A DNA stretch of 6,404 nt from assembly GCA_016282215.1 (NCBI GenBank), contig JAEEKC010000196.1, positions 1-6,404 of the forward strand, read 5' to 3'. Below the pieces are notes generated by a model. It had not been told where the DNA came from. It did not search any database and saw only the letters and a program-made list of their open reading frames with translations. Shown here in pieces: positions 1 through 5,970 of the stretch. The translations under genes were made by a program, and so were the position numbers. The stretch comes from Lachnospiraceae bacterium. Lineage in GTDB: Bacteria; Bacillota; Clostridia; Lachnospirales; Lachnospiraceae. Within the stretch, counting starts at the first letter, position 1, and each line of letters starts with the position of its first letter.

Positions 1-111
1 CCTGCTCCTGCCGTGTCCTCTGCCGGCGCCCTTTCTCGCCCGGTTTTGCTGCGGCAGACAAAAAAGTTAGCACATGAAATCGGCAATGTCAGGAACCTGT
101 TGGTTGAATAT
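1..111. other. Unassigned left edge
   Basis: This stretch lies downstream of the ATPase gene and its trailing hairpin. The first ~55 bases are GC-rich. One plus-strand frame is open from the window edge to position 228, but from position 145 it runs antisense through the end of the ATPase gene, and its sequence matches no family I know. It could hold the 3' end of a convergent gene whose reading continues through the hairpin element, or be non-coding. There is a run of six A at 61-66 region on the plus strand, but no strong stem beside it that would make a terminator. I make no gene call here. Confidence 0.3.
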
Positions 112-144
112 GGTTGTCAAAAAGAACCGTCCCCGTTGACAACC
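112..144 (-). repeat. REP-like palindrome just after the ATPase stop codon
   Basis: Perfect 9-bp arms, GGTTGTCAA at 112-120 and TTGACAACC at 136-144, enclose a 15-nt loop. On the minus strand it begins on the base directly after the TGA stop of the ATPase gene. The loop reads CGGGGACGGTTCTTT. From memory, GGGGACGGTTCTTTTTG-type palindromes occur in many copies between genes in clostridial genomes, so I read this as a dispersed REP-like element. It could also protect or end the ATPase transcript, but no U-run follows the stem, so it is not a standard rho-independent terminator. Confidence 0.7.
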
Positions 145-1368
145 TCAGATCATCCAAACAGGAACAATATAATTATCCCTGTCGATAGCCGAAAGCCCGG
201 GTTTCATGCAAATGACTGCCCCCTTTGACCGGGGTGTGCCAGCACGATCGAGAAGGCTAAACACCCTTATCAGCTCAGTACCGGGGTTCGATGTTTTCTT
301 AATCTCTATCGGATTCAGAACCCCATCATGCTCCAACACTATATCGATCTCTTTTGCATCCTTATCACGATAATAATACATGAACGGTTCTCTGCCGTTT
401 CCGTGATATGTCTTGGCAATCTCTGACACAACATAGTTTTCCAGAATTGCGCCATTCATAGCACCGCTTTCCAATGTCTCAGGACTACTCCATTTTGTCA
501 GATAGCAGATCAGACCGGTATCATAAAAATACAGCTTCGGAGTCTTTACCAGTCTCTTTAACATATTGTTAGAATACGGATGCAGATAGAATATCAAGCC
601 CAGTGTTTCCAGTATTGCAAGCCATTCTTTTGCCTGCTTCTGGTTAATATCCGCATCCCTTGCTATTTCGGCAACATTCAGCATTTGTCCGGCCCTTGCA
701 GCGACTGCAGTCATAAAATGCATATATTTCAATGTGTCGATCGCATCAGAAAGCTGCCGGACATCTCTTTCAATATAGGTACTCAAATAACTGCTGTAAA
801 AAATCTGGCTGTTACTGCTCAGGCCACTGATAATGGCAGGCATGGACCCCTTGAAAATCCTGTTAAAAATCTCCATCGTATCTGCCCCGGTACGTCCTTT
901 ACCTCTTTCGGCAAGTTTATCCATATCCGGCACAAACGGCTCCACACGGTTTCCGTCAATTTCTCCCTGCGATAACGAAGTCAGAGACAACACCGCGACC
1001 CTTCCCGCCAGTGATTCCCCAACACCTTTCATCAACCTGAATACCTGCGATCCGGTAAGCCAGAAATCACCCGGATTATGCTTCTTATCCACGTGTATTT
1101 TGATATATGTGAATAACTCCGGCGCATATTGAACTTCGTCAATCAAAATCGGCGGCTTATGGATCTGTAAAAATAATTCCGGATCATTTTGGGCCATGCT
1201 TCTCTCATTCAGATCATCCAATGTTACATAGTTTCTCTGCGTTCCTTCCATCATTTTTTGTAACATGGTAGTTTTTCCCACCTGCCTCGGCCCGGTTACC
1301 AGAACAACCGGGTACTCCTTTGTCGCTTCCAAAACCACTCTTTCAAGGTTTCTTGTAATGTATCTCAT
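145..1368 (-). CDS. DUF4143-type AAA ATPase
   Basis: This 407-residue protein has the layout of the large family annotated as 'ATP-binding protein' with an N-terminal AAA domain and a C-terminal DUF4143 domain. The P-loop GPRQVGKTT is at residues 26-34, the Walker B motif ILIDEVQ at 74-80, and a sensor-like LTGSQ at 104-108. Residues about 190-290 form the helical and winged-helix part (YIERDVRQL near 198-205, LYFYDTGL near 279-286). The end carries EIDIV (340-344) and IEIKK (354-358), a D...ExK pattern seen in PD-(D/E)xK nuclease-like folds. Length is normal for the family. The ATG start is preceded by AAAGGAG at 7-nt spacing. The gene has its own promoter and is probably not part of the envelope cluster upstream. 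Family members are common accessory genes of unsettled role; some are suspected to act in toxin-antitoxin or defence settings. No partner gene is visible here. Confidence 0.93.
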   Translation of the reverse strand: MRYITRNLERVVLEATKEYPVVLVTGPRQVGKTTMLQKMMEGTQRNYVTLDDLNERSMAQNDPELFLQIHKPPILIDEVQYAPELFTYIKIHVDKKHNPGDFWLTGSQVFRLMKGVGESLAGRVAVLSLTSLSQGEIDGNRVEPFVPDMDKLAERGKGRTGADTMEIFNRIFKGSMPAIISGLSSNSQIFYSSYLSTYIERDVRQLSDAIDTLKYMHFMTAVAARAGQMLNVAEIARDADINQKQAKEWLAILETLGLIFYLHPYSNNMLKRLVKTPKLYFYDTGLICYLTKWSSPETLESGAMNGAILENYVVSEIAKTYHGNGREPFMYYYRDKDAKEIDIVLEHDGVLNPIEIKKTSNPGTELIRVFSLLDRAGTPRSKGAVICMKPGLSAIDRDNYIVPVWMI

Positions 1369-1375
1369 GGCGCGT

Positions 1376-1382
1376 CTCCTTT
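1376..1382 (-). promoter_or_regulatory. Ribosome binding site of the ATPase gene
   Basis: AAAGGAG on the minus strand, 7 nt before the ATG at 1368. Its first three bases belong to the near arm (1380-1388) of the inverted repeat described separately, so a protein bound to that repeat would sit directly against the site. Confidence 0.75.
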
Positions 1383-1418
1383 CGGCTATTATTCCCTTTC
1401 AGTACATTTTAGCCGAAA
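1380..1418. promoter_or_regulatory. Split inverted repeat over the ATPase promoter, candidate operator
   Basis: Arms TTTCGGCTA (1380-1388) and TAGCCGAAA (1410-1418) are perfect 9-bp inverted copies separated by 21 bp. The upstream arm covers part of the promoter spacer and the first two bases of the -10 box. The other arm lies downstream of the expected start site and touches the ribosome binding site. Arm centres are 30 bp apart, roughly three helical turns, which would place both half-sites on one face of the DNA. Because only one arm would be transcribed, a DNA-binding repressor is more likely than an RNA hairpin. The regulator is unknown. Confidence 0.5.
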
Positions 1419-1434
1419 CATTACCTCTCTGCAA
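1406..1434 (-). promoter_or_regulatory. Sigma-70-type promoter of the ATPase gene
   Basis: The minus strand shows TTGCAG (1429-1434) and TAAAAT (1406-1411) separated by exactly 17 nt, close to the housekeeping consensus TTGACA-N17-TATAAT. Transcription would start near 1399, giving a leader of about 30 nt that contains the ribosome binding site. It lies about 30 bp past the stop codon of the small membrane protein gene, which supports the ATPase being a separate unit. Confidence 0.7.
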
Positions 1435-1464
1435 GAATTAATTTAACACATTTGTACGGCCGTT

Positions 1465-1884
1465 TCAATAGCCCCTCCCGTGACTGTCCTTTTTCAAAAA
1501 ACGCCCCACTAACTCCGTCCCAATGGGCCATATTCCGGGGAAGCATAGCAGCGCTCCGCAAACAGGATAGACTATCAGCAGGGGACTTGAAGTTCCAAAG
1601 ATATCCAGCGCCCCCTTTGCAAGTGATCCTACCGTCAGCGTCACGATCCCTAAGTTCCATAGTTTCAAGGTACCCGGCTGAAGCCTCTTAGATTCTTTCA
1701 TTCCAACGGCCAGCATGGGGAGCACGCTGCCGATCAGCGGAATTACAAAAGCATAGATCATATAATAGGAATAGACTTCATGGCTGAAACGTTCATATAC
1801 AGCCCCAAAAACGATGCAAAAAATCGTAAAGCCAAACATAAATCCAATCTGTTTTCTGAACTTATCCGATGTAAACAATATCAC
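1465..1884 (-). CDS. Small four-helix membrane protein, unknown function
   Basis: I do not recognise this 139-residue protein. Four hydrophobic stretches are plain, at about residues 12-29, 41-61, 74-93 and 99-118, joined by short polar loops; YERFSHEVYSYYM follows the first helix. The C-terminus is short, charged and probably cytoplasmic (FLKKDSHGRGY). The frame opens with GTG at 1884, 23 bp inside the end of the glycosidase gene, so translation is probably coupled to it. TTG at 1878 is an alternative: AGGTGA lies 6 nt before it. A strong AAGGAGAGG lies 7 nt before the GTG. I cannot decide between the two starts. It is the last gene of the cluster, and no terminator is evident before the ATPase promoter. 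Its link to the glycosidase rests only on the overlap. Confidence 0.8.
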   Translation of the reverse strand: MILFTSDKFRKQIGFMFGFTIFCIVFGAVYERFSHEVYSYYMIYAFVIPLIGSVLPMLAVGMKESKRLQPGTLKLWNLGIVTLTVGSLAKGALDIFGTSSPLLIVYPVCGALLCFPGIWPIGTELVGRFLKKDSHGRGY

Positions 1885-3010
1885 TCACCTTCCTCTCCTT
1901 AATGGAATTCCCTGTTGTGGTAGGCTGATTGATGACCCTGCCTTGAAAAACCATGGTGGACGAACCGCCGCCGTCCAGATTGTATGCAGTTTTGACTCCC
2001 AGTTGTTTCATAAAATCCGCAAGTTCATACAACGATAGTCCCGCACTCTCATCCGTTCTTCCGTCAGACACCACAAACAGATAATGCAGATCATCTATGA
2101 TCCCGATGGCCGTCCGCGGATTGCTGGCCATGGCTTTTCCGGTCTCCTCATCCTGCGTCACTGCGATCTGTGCGTCAGTCAAAAGAGCGGGTCCGAAAGA
2201 AAAGGCCTGCCATACCCCGTCCTCTGCCAACTGCGATGCACTGACACTGCTCTGGTCTGTGATCTTCATGCTGCCATCCGCGTAGATACATAGCAGATCC
2301 GCATCGCTTGGTTCGTCACGGTAGACGATGCCATTACGGATTACATAGCCTGTATTTCTGGCGCCGTAGTAATCCCCGTTAACCGCCAGGATGGCGTTAT
2401 GCTCCTCAGCAATAGCCGAAGTTTCATCCGTCACATTTTTCCCGTAGGTATCCTGTGCAAAAGCCGTCTTCAGATACTGTGCGCTCGAAAGTTTCACATC
2501 AGCCACATAGACTTTGGTATCATTGGTGGTATACTCCGTCAGCGTAATAGCCATGTTTTCATCCTGATAGGAATCAGACACCGATGACTGCTTCGTTGTA
2601 ACGCTTTCGCTTGAACCTGCTTCCCCCTCCTTTTGTCTTTGCCTGTTTCCGCTGCCGGGTCTTTTTTTGTGGGCAGGCGACGGTGTTTGTCCCGCGGTCT
2701 GATCTTCATTTGCCGCCGTCTTCTCACCACTCTGATCTGCAGCTGCCGACGTCTTCACATCTGCCTCTTCGCCTGTCATCGCGGCTTTCGCATTTGCATC
2801 CTCCGATCCGCTCTCTTCTGACTGCACCTGCTTTGCAGCAGCCTCAAAAGCCGACAGATTCATTTCCGTGACATCAGACTTATAAACGCCCGGAATCAAA
2901 AACGTGTCCAGCGCCAGATAAGCCGTAAAACCCACCAGTCCAACAATATATAAGATATCCCGTTTATGCTTTTTCATATTGATCGGTAGTGTTTTTCCCG
3001 GTATGTGCAT
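1862..3010 (-). CDS. Membrane-anchored phosphodiester glycosidase (NAGPA domain)
   Basis: The 382-residue product has one N-terminal membrane segment (about 18-40, ILYIVGLVGFTAYLALDTFL) that should act as an uncleaved anchor. A disordered Glu/Ala/Ser-rich linker follows (about 55-150), then a C-terminal domain of the NAGPA/phosphodiester glycosidase family. Family signatures are NGDYYG (211-216), NPRTAIG (297-303), VSDGR (314-318), NLDGGGSSTM (344-353) and a C-terminal VSDIVYI. The domain would sit outside the membrane. Family members cleave sugar-1-phosphodiester bonds, as in mammalian uncovering enzyme; the bacterial substrate here is unknown, and a teichoic-type or other glycophosphate polymer is inference. 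The gene starts 8 bp after the glycosyltransferase stop codon. ATG at 3010 lies inside a symmetric dyad and has only a weak AAAGG site; ATG at 2977 (MKKHKRDIL) is a credible alternative that keeps the whole membrane anchor. Confidence 0.93.
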   Translation of the reverse strand: MHIPGKTLPINMKKHKRDILYIVGLVGFTAYLALDTFLIPGVYKSDVTEMNLSAFEAAAKQVQSEESGSEDANAKAAMTGEEADVKTSAAADQSGEKTAANEDQTAGQTPSPAHKKRPGSGNRQRQKEGEAGSSESVTTKQSSVSDSYQDENMAITLTEYTTNDTKVYVADVKLSSAQYLKTAFAQDTYGKNVTDETSAIAEEHNAILAVNGDYYGARNTGYVIRNGIVYRDEPSDADLLCIYADGSMKITDQSSVSASQLAEDGVWQAFSFGPALLTDAQIAVTQDEETGKAMASNPRTAIGIIDDLHYLFVVSDGRTDESAGLSLYELADFMKQLGVKTAYNLDGGGSSTMVFQGRVINQPTTTGNSIKERKVSDIVYIG

Positions 3011-3028
3011 ACCTGCCTTTACACTACC
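2985..3028. repeat. Symmetric 44-bp dyad over the glycosyltransferase stop and glycosidase start
   Basis: Outer arms GGTAGTGT (2985-2992) and ACACTACC (3021-3028) and inner arms GGTATG (3000-3005) and CATACC (3008-3013) are all perfect and share one centre (between 3006 and 3007), with 7-nt internal loops on both sides. In the transcript the inner stem holds the AUG at 3010 and the internal loop holds the weak AAAGG ribosome binding site. No U-run follows, so it is not a terminator. It may limit re-initiation on the glycosidase, be an RNA-processing site, or be a DNA element. The 3008-3028 half also matches the ~54-nt repeat family. Confidence 0.65.
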
Positions 3029-4050
3029 TGCGCCTCCTTTCCAAAGATTACATTATGCTGCACAGACCAGCTGAACAGGAAAAAAACAAGTTCCGTCATG
3101 ATCTTGGCCATATAACCGTTTACGCCGTACTCTGTCAATCCCCTGAGAAAAACCGTGTTTCCCATCAGGATAAAGACAGCCAGCAATGCGTATTGCACAC
3201 CGCTGCGTAAGACGGAACCATGACTGTCAAACACCAGTTTTCTGTTGAGCGTATAATTGACACCGGCAGATACCAGCCTGGCGCCTATATTAGACAATGC
3301 CAGATTCCCTGTCGCAGCAAGCAAACCGCAAAACAGAATATAATCGATCAAAAAACCCGCAATCGATGCGGCAGAGAACTTCAGGATCTCTTTATAGATC
3401 CTGAAAGAATCCCTGACCGTATGAAAATGGGAGGAAGAATTATCATCCAGATAAACCGTTTCAATCTCCACCTCGATCATTGGACGTTTTTCTTTTTGAA
3501 ATGCCATCAGCATATTCATTTCATACTCGTACCTGTCACCCTCGATCGTCATCAGCGCCGGAACCAGACGGTGGGAAAATGCACGCAGGCCCGTCTGGGT
3601 ATCATAAATGTGCAATCCTCCCAAAAAACGGCAGACATACCTGGTGACAGTATTGCCAAACCTGCTTCTTGCCGGCACCTTTCCGGTAAAATGCCGGCTG
3701 CCCAGGATCAGCGCATTTTTGTTTTCATCTACCGCCTGCAGCACCTTTTGTACATCCTCCGGTCTGTGCTGCCCGTCTGCATCCACCGTAATGACTGCAT
3801 AAGGCTCAGGACAGGTGTCCGCGATGTACCGAAGACCCGTTTTGATGGCCGCGCCCTTGCCGCGATTGTTCTCATGTCTGAGGATTTTTGCCTGCCGGCC
3901 TGCCCGGATAAAAATGTCCTCAAAACCACTGCCCGAACCGTCATCGACAACGATCACCTCAAGGCCTGCGCATGTCAGCTGATGGATCAGATCGATCATG
4001 ATTTCTCCCGGTTCATAAGCCGGTATCAGTGCTATTTGTTTTGCTTCCAT
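3019..4050 (-). CDS. GT2 glycosyltransferase fused to a GtrA-like membrane domain
   Basis: The 343-residue protein joins two domains. Residues 1 to about 220 are a GT-A fold of family 2, close to dolichol/polyprenyl-phosphate sugar synthases: IPAYEP (9-14), VVDDGSG (34-40), NNRGKGAA (61-68), the metal-binding DADGQH (90-95), and QTGLRAF (152-158). Residues about 224-337 are a GtrA-like domain with four membrane helices, including the typical NYTLNRKLVF (265-274). It should move a sugar from a nucleotide donor to a lipid phosphate at the membrane, with the GtrA part aiding transfer or flipping of the product; the sugar is not known. I chose ATG at 4050 because GGAGG (4059-4063) lies 8 nt before it. 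The in-frame TTG at 4065 and ATG at 4056 are upstream of or too close to that site. It is followed after 8 bp by the phosphodiester glycosidase. Confidence 0.93.
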   Translation of the reverse strand: MEAKQIALIPAYEPGEIMIDLIHQLTCAGLEVIVVDDGSGSGFEDIFIRAGRQAKILRHENNRGKGAAIKTGLRYIADTCPEPYAVITVDADGQHRPEDVQKVLQAVDENKNALILGSRHFTGKVPARSRFGNTVTRYVCRFLGGLHIYDTQTGLRAFSHRLVPALMTIEGDRYEYEMNMLMAFQKEKRPMIEVEIETVYLDDNSSSHFHTVRDSFRIYKEILKFSAASIAGFLIDYILFCGLLAATGNLALSNIGARLVSAGVNYTLNRKLVFDSHGSVLRSGVQYALLAVFILMGNTVFLRGLTEYGVNGYMAKIMTELVFFLFSWSVQHNVIFGKEAQVV

Positions 4051-4058
4051 CTGCATCG

Positions 4059-4063
4059 CCTCC
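4059..4063 (-). promoter_or_regulatory. Ribosome binding site deciding the glycosyltransferase start
   Basis: GGAGG on the minus strand, 8 nt before ATG at 4050 but only 2 nt before the in-frame ATG at 4056. This places the start at 4050 and removes five or more residues from the longest frame, which opens with TTG at 4065. Confidence 0.8.
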
Positions 4064-4064
4064 A

Positions 4065-4197
4065 AATTGATTAGTAGTTTATCGGCTTCGGTTTTTCATA
4101 TCGAACTTTACACTACCTTAATTAGTGAGTATTATATCGCTCCGTTTTCTCATATCGTACCTTACCTGATCAGTCGTTTTACGCTTCGATTTTTCAT
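4065..4197 (-). repeat. Three degenerate ~54-nt repeats before the glycosyltransferase gene
   Basis: The gap between the lipoprotein and glycosyltransferase genes holds three related units, read on the minus strand and anchored on an ATG at 4197, 4153 and 4099 (spacing 44 and 54 nt). The core is CGATATGARAAN-CGRAGC; the first unit is more divergent before its ATG. The last unit, 4065-4117, aligns without gaps to 5871-5923 at 42 of 53 positions. Each unit reads as a short ORF after its ATG: MKNRSVKRLIR, MRKRSDIILTN and MKNRSR. The last one stops 28 nt before the glycosyltransferase start. No terminator stem with a U-run was seen. The role is unknown: leader, regulatory RNA or decayed mobile repeat are all possible. 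Confidence 0.7.
4131..4136 (-). promoter_or_regulatory. Possible -10 box before the glycosyltransferase gene
   Basis: A perfect TATAAT on the minus strand, about 80 nt before the glycosyltransferase start, inside the second repeat unit. The sequence 17 nt upstream (TACGAT) is a poor -35 box and there is no TG extension, so this is only a weak candidate for an internal promoter. Confidence 0.25.
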
Positions 4198-4204
4198 GGC
4201 AAAT

Positions 4205-5854
4205 CTATATACTATTTCCGACATCCTGCTGCTGCGTCTCGGACGGCGGCCAGTCCAATCCCGAATCTTCTGTGGTGCCACCGGCCCGGCTCTGGTTTCT
4301 TCCGTGTCCTTTCATCCCGGGGCGCTCCGGTCTCACGCCGTCCGGACCCATAAACCCCTGACCGTTTCCGACATTACCGTCCGGACCCACAAAACCCTGA
4401 TTGTTTCCGGTTTTGCCATCCGTTCCCGCTGAATCCTCACTGTTTCCGATACTACCGTCCGGCCCCACAAAACCCTGATTGTTTCCGGTATTGCCATCCG
4501 GTCCCGAAAAACCATCACCGTTTCCGGTATTGCCGTCCTGCCCCGTAAAACCCCGGCCGTGTCCCATGCCACCGTGTCCTCCGATATCCTGGTTTGTTAT
4601 GGTGTCGGTCTGCTTTCCGTTTTCTATGATGGTCCCGCCGTTATATGTTGCCGTCCCATCATAATCGAAAGTTGACTGTCCCGTGATATCGATGGTGCCG
4701 CCGTTTATGATAATGTCACCGTTAGAGTCCACCCCATCCGTATCACCGGCTCCCATCGTCACCTTTACGGTACCGCCGTTTTGCTCATAACGCGGCGTGT
4801 AGGCAGAGGACTTGGCTGTCGCATTGATCCCGTCATCGGATGCACTGATGTCTATGGTTCCGTCGTTGATCTGAATATAGGTTCCTTCCAGTCCTTCTTT
4901 TCCCGTCAGATTCAACTGCCCGCCGTCTATCCTTACGACCGTTGTTGCATGAATGGCATCATCCGCCGCATTTATTGTCATCTTTCCACCGGCGATAAAA
5001 ATACACCCCTTGGAATCGTCCTCATCGTATTCGGCATGCAGTCCGTCATTGCACTGCGTGATCTGCACCGTGCCGTCAGCAACGGCGATCATATCGTGGG
5101 CTTTCAGAGCACTTCCCGCGGCGCTGATCGTAATCGTACTCCCCGTGATCTTCAGATCATCCTGACTTCTGACACCGTTTTCCGAAGAGGATATCTGCAG
5201 TGAACCCATGCCGTTTATAACCAGATCGTCTTTGGAAAAAATGACCGCATCAGCGCCGGTATCCCCATCATTTTCAAAAGCCTGCGTTACCGTCAGTGAA
5301 CTGTCTCCCTCCGCCGTGGTCACAAAAACCTTGTCTGCATTTTTTACATAAATGCATGGCGCCGACCGGTTGATGATGGCAGCGTGATCCAGCACGATCT
5401 GAACTTTGTCATCATCCGCAGCGTCCACGAAGATGGTGGCGTCCTTTGCCGATCCGCTGATGACATAAATGCCTTCGCTGCTGATATTGATGTCTTCCCC
5501 ATCCGTCAGTACCAGAGTGGCTGCATCGCTCAGATCGGGAGACTGCTCTAAATCCCGATCGGTAAAAACATCGTCAGGGTCGATACCGCTGTCATAAGAT
5601 GTCGTGACAGCGCTGCTTTCATTTTTGCCGGTATCATCCGAATTTCCGATGTGTCCGCTGTTTTTATCTTCTGTCCTATTTTCGCTTTGCCCGGCGTTTT
5701 CATCCCCGGATGTTCCATCCTGACTTTCTGTTTCGGCCAAAGCGCTCACTCCCGCCAGACTTGCGCCGCCGGTTGCTCCCTGCTGCCCGCAGGCCGTTAG
5801 CATCGCCGCCGTGATCATGGTTGCCAGTAATATCTGTATATTCTTTTTCTTCAT
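4205..5854 (-). CDS. Beta-helix carbohydrate-binding lipoprotein (DUF4353/Cthe_2159 family)
   Basis: The 549-residue product starts with a lipoprotein signal, MKKKNIQILL... with lipobox LTAC and Cys22, so it should be lipid-anchored on the outer face of the membrane. A Ser/Gly/Asp/Glu-rich linker (about 23-90) leads to a right-handed beta-helix region (about 100-415) with rung-like repeats such as DDGLHA, DDAIHA, DDGINA, NGGTVKV and NGGTIDI. This is the pattern of the DUF4353 family; its founding member Cthe_2159 of Clostridium thermocellum binds pectic polysaccharide. From about residue 425 comes a Gly/His-rich stretch and a collagen-like repeated tail (435-506). ATG at 5854 was chosen because GAGG lies 8 nt before it; a GTG at 5863 overlaps that site and is unlikely. 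The gene sits between a DUF4956 protein and a glycosyltransferase, a common setting. It may bind or hold a surface polymer; the ligand is unknown. Confidence 0.92.
   Translation of the reverse strand: MKKKNIQILLATMITAAMLTACGQQGATGGASLAGVSALAETESQDGTSGDENAGQSENRTEDKNSGHIGNSDDTGKNESSAVTTSYDSGIDPDDVFTDRDLEQSPDLSDAATLVLTDGEDINISSEGIYVISGSAKDATIFVDAADDDKVQIVLDHAAIINRSAPCIYVKNADKVFVTTAEGDSSLTVTQAFENDGDTGADAVIFSKDDLVINGMGSLQISSSENGVRSQDDLKITGSTITISAAGSALKAHDMIAVADGTVQITQCNDGLHAEYDEDDSKGCIFIAGGKMTINAADDAIHATTVVRIDGGQLNLTGKEGLEGTYIQINDGTIDISASDDGINATAKSSAYTPRYEQNGGTVKVTMGAGDTDGVDSNGDIIINGGTIDITGQSTFDYDGTATYNGGTIIENGKQTDTITNQDIGGHGGMGHGRGFTGQDGNTGNGDGFSGPDGNTGNNQGFVGPDGSIGNSEDSAGTDGKTGNNQGFVGPDGNVGNGQGFMGPDGVRPERPGMKGHGRNQSRAGGTTEDSGLDWPPSETQQQDVGNSI
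4337..4552 (-). repeat. 39-bp tandem repeats encoding a collagen-like tail
   Basis: Five full 39-bp units (4358-4552) and a 21-bp partial sixth encode 13-residue repeats of the form GFxGPDGxxGNxx. Within each unit Gly recurs every third residue four times and then slips by one, so the tail is collagen-like but interrupted. The fourth unit (DSAGTDGKTGNNQ) has diverged most. Such arrays change length easily by slippage, so unit number may differ among strains. The tail probably spaces or exposes the beta-helix, or anchors the protein in the wall. Confidence 0.9.
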
Positions 5855-5862
5855 CTTCCGCA

Positions 5863-5866
5863 CCTC
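5863..5866 (-). promoter_or_regulatory. Ribosome binding site deciding the lipoprotein start
   Basis: GAGG (extended GAGGTG) on the minus strand, 8 nt before ATG at 5854. The longer frame would start at a GTG that is itself part of this site, so the shorter ATG start is preferred. Confidence 0.75.
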
Positions 5867-5870
5867 GCTT

Positions 5871-5970
5871 AATTAATTCGTAGTTTATTGGTTCTGACTT
5901 TTCATATCGGACTTCACACTGCCAATTGTTTCCGTGTTTTCCGGCTTGTAATTTTCATACCGGACTCTAA
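5871..5970 (-). repeat. Two degenerate ~54-nt repeats before the lipoprotein gene
   Basis: The gap between the DUF4956 and lipoprotein genes holds two related units, read on the minus strand with ATG at 5958 and 5905 (spacing 53 nt). They belong to the family found at 4065-4197. The gene-proximal unit 5871-5923 matches 4065-4117 at 42 of 53 positions with no gap, including the conserved run ATAAACTAC. Mini-ORFs after the two ATGs read MKITSRKTRKQLAV and MKSQNQ; the second stops 30 nt before the lipoprotein start. No convincing promoter or terminator is visible in the rest of the gap (to 6006). Confidence 0.7.

Noticed and set aside
13..228. Plus-strand ORF of 71 codons at the left edge.
   Set aside because: Its last 84 bases lie antisense to the well-supported ATPase gene and it crosses the palindrome; no family is recognised.
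1421..1660. Minus-strand ORF of 79 codons within the small membrane protein gene.
   Set aside because: It is an out-of-frame shadow; the other frame has four clean membrane segments and a proper ribosome binding site.
2985..3028. The dyad considered as a rho-independent terminator.
   Set aside because: It has no following U-run on either strand, large internal loops, and overlaps the next gene's start.
3220..4074. Plus-strand ORF of 284 codons.
   Set aside because: It is fully antisense to the GT2-GtrA gene, whose motifs are clear; it has no recognisable domain and reflects codon use on the other strand.
4337..4552. Evenly spaced 39-bp repeats considered as a CRISPR array.
   Set aside because: The units are contiguous with no spacers, and they translate in frame as a Gly-rich tail of the lipoprotein.
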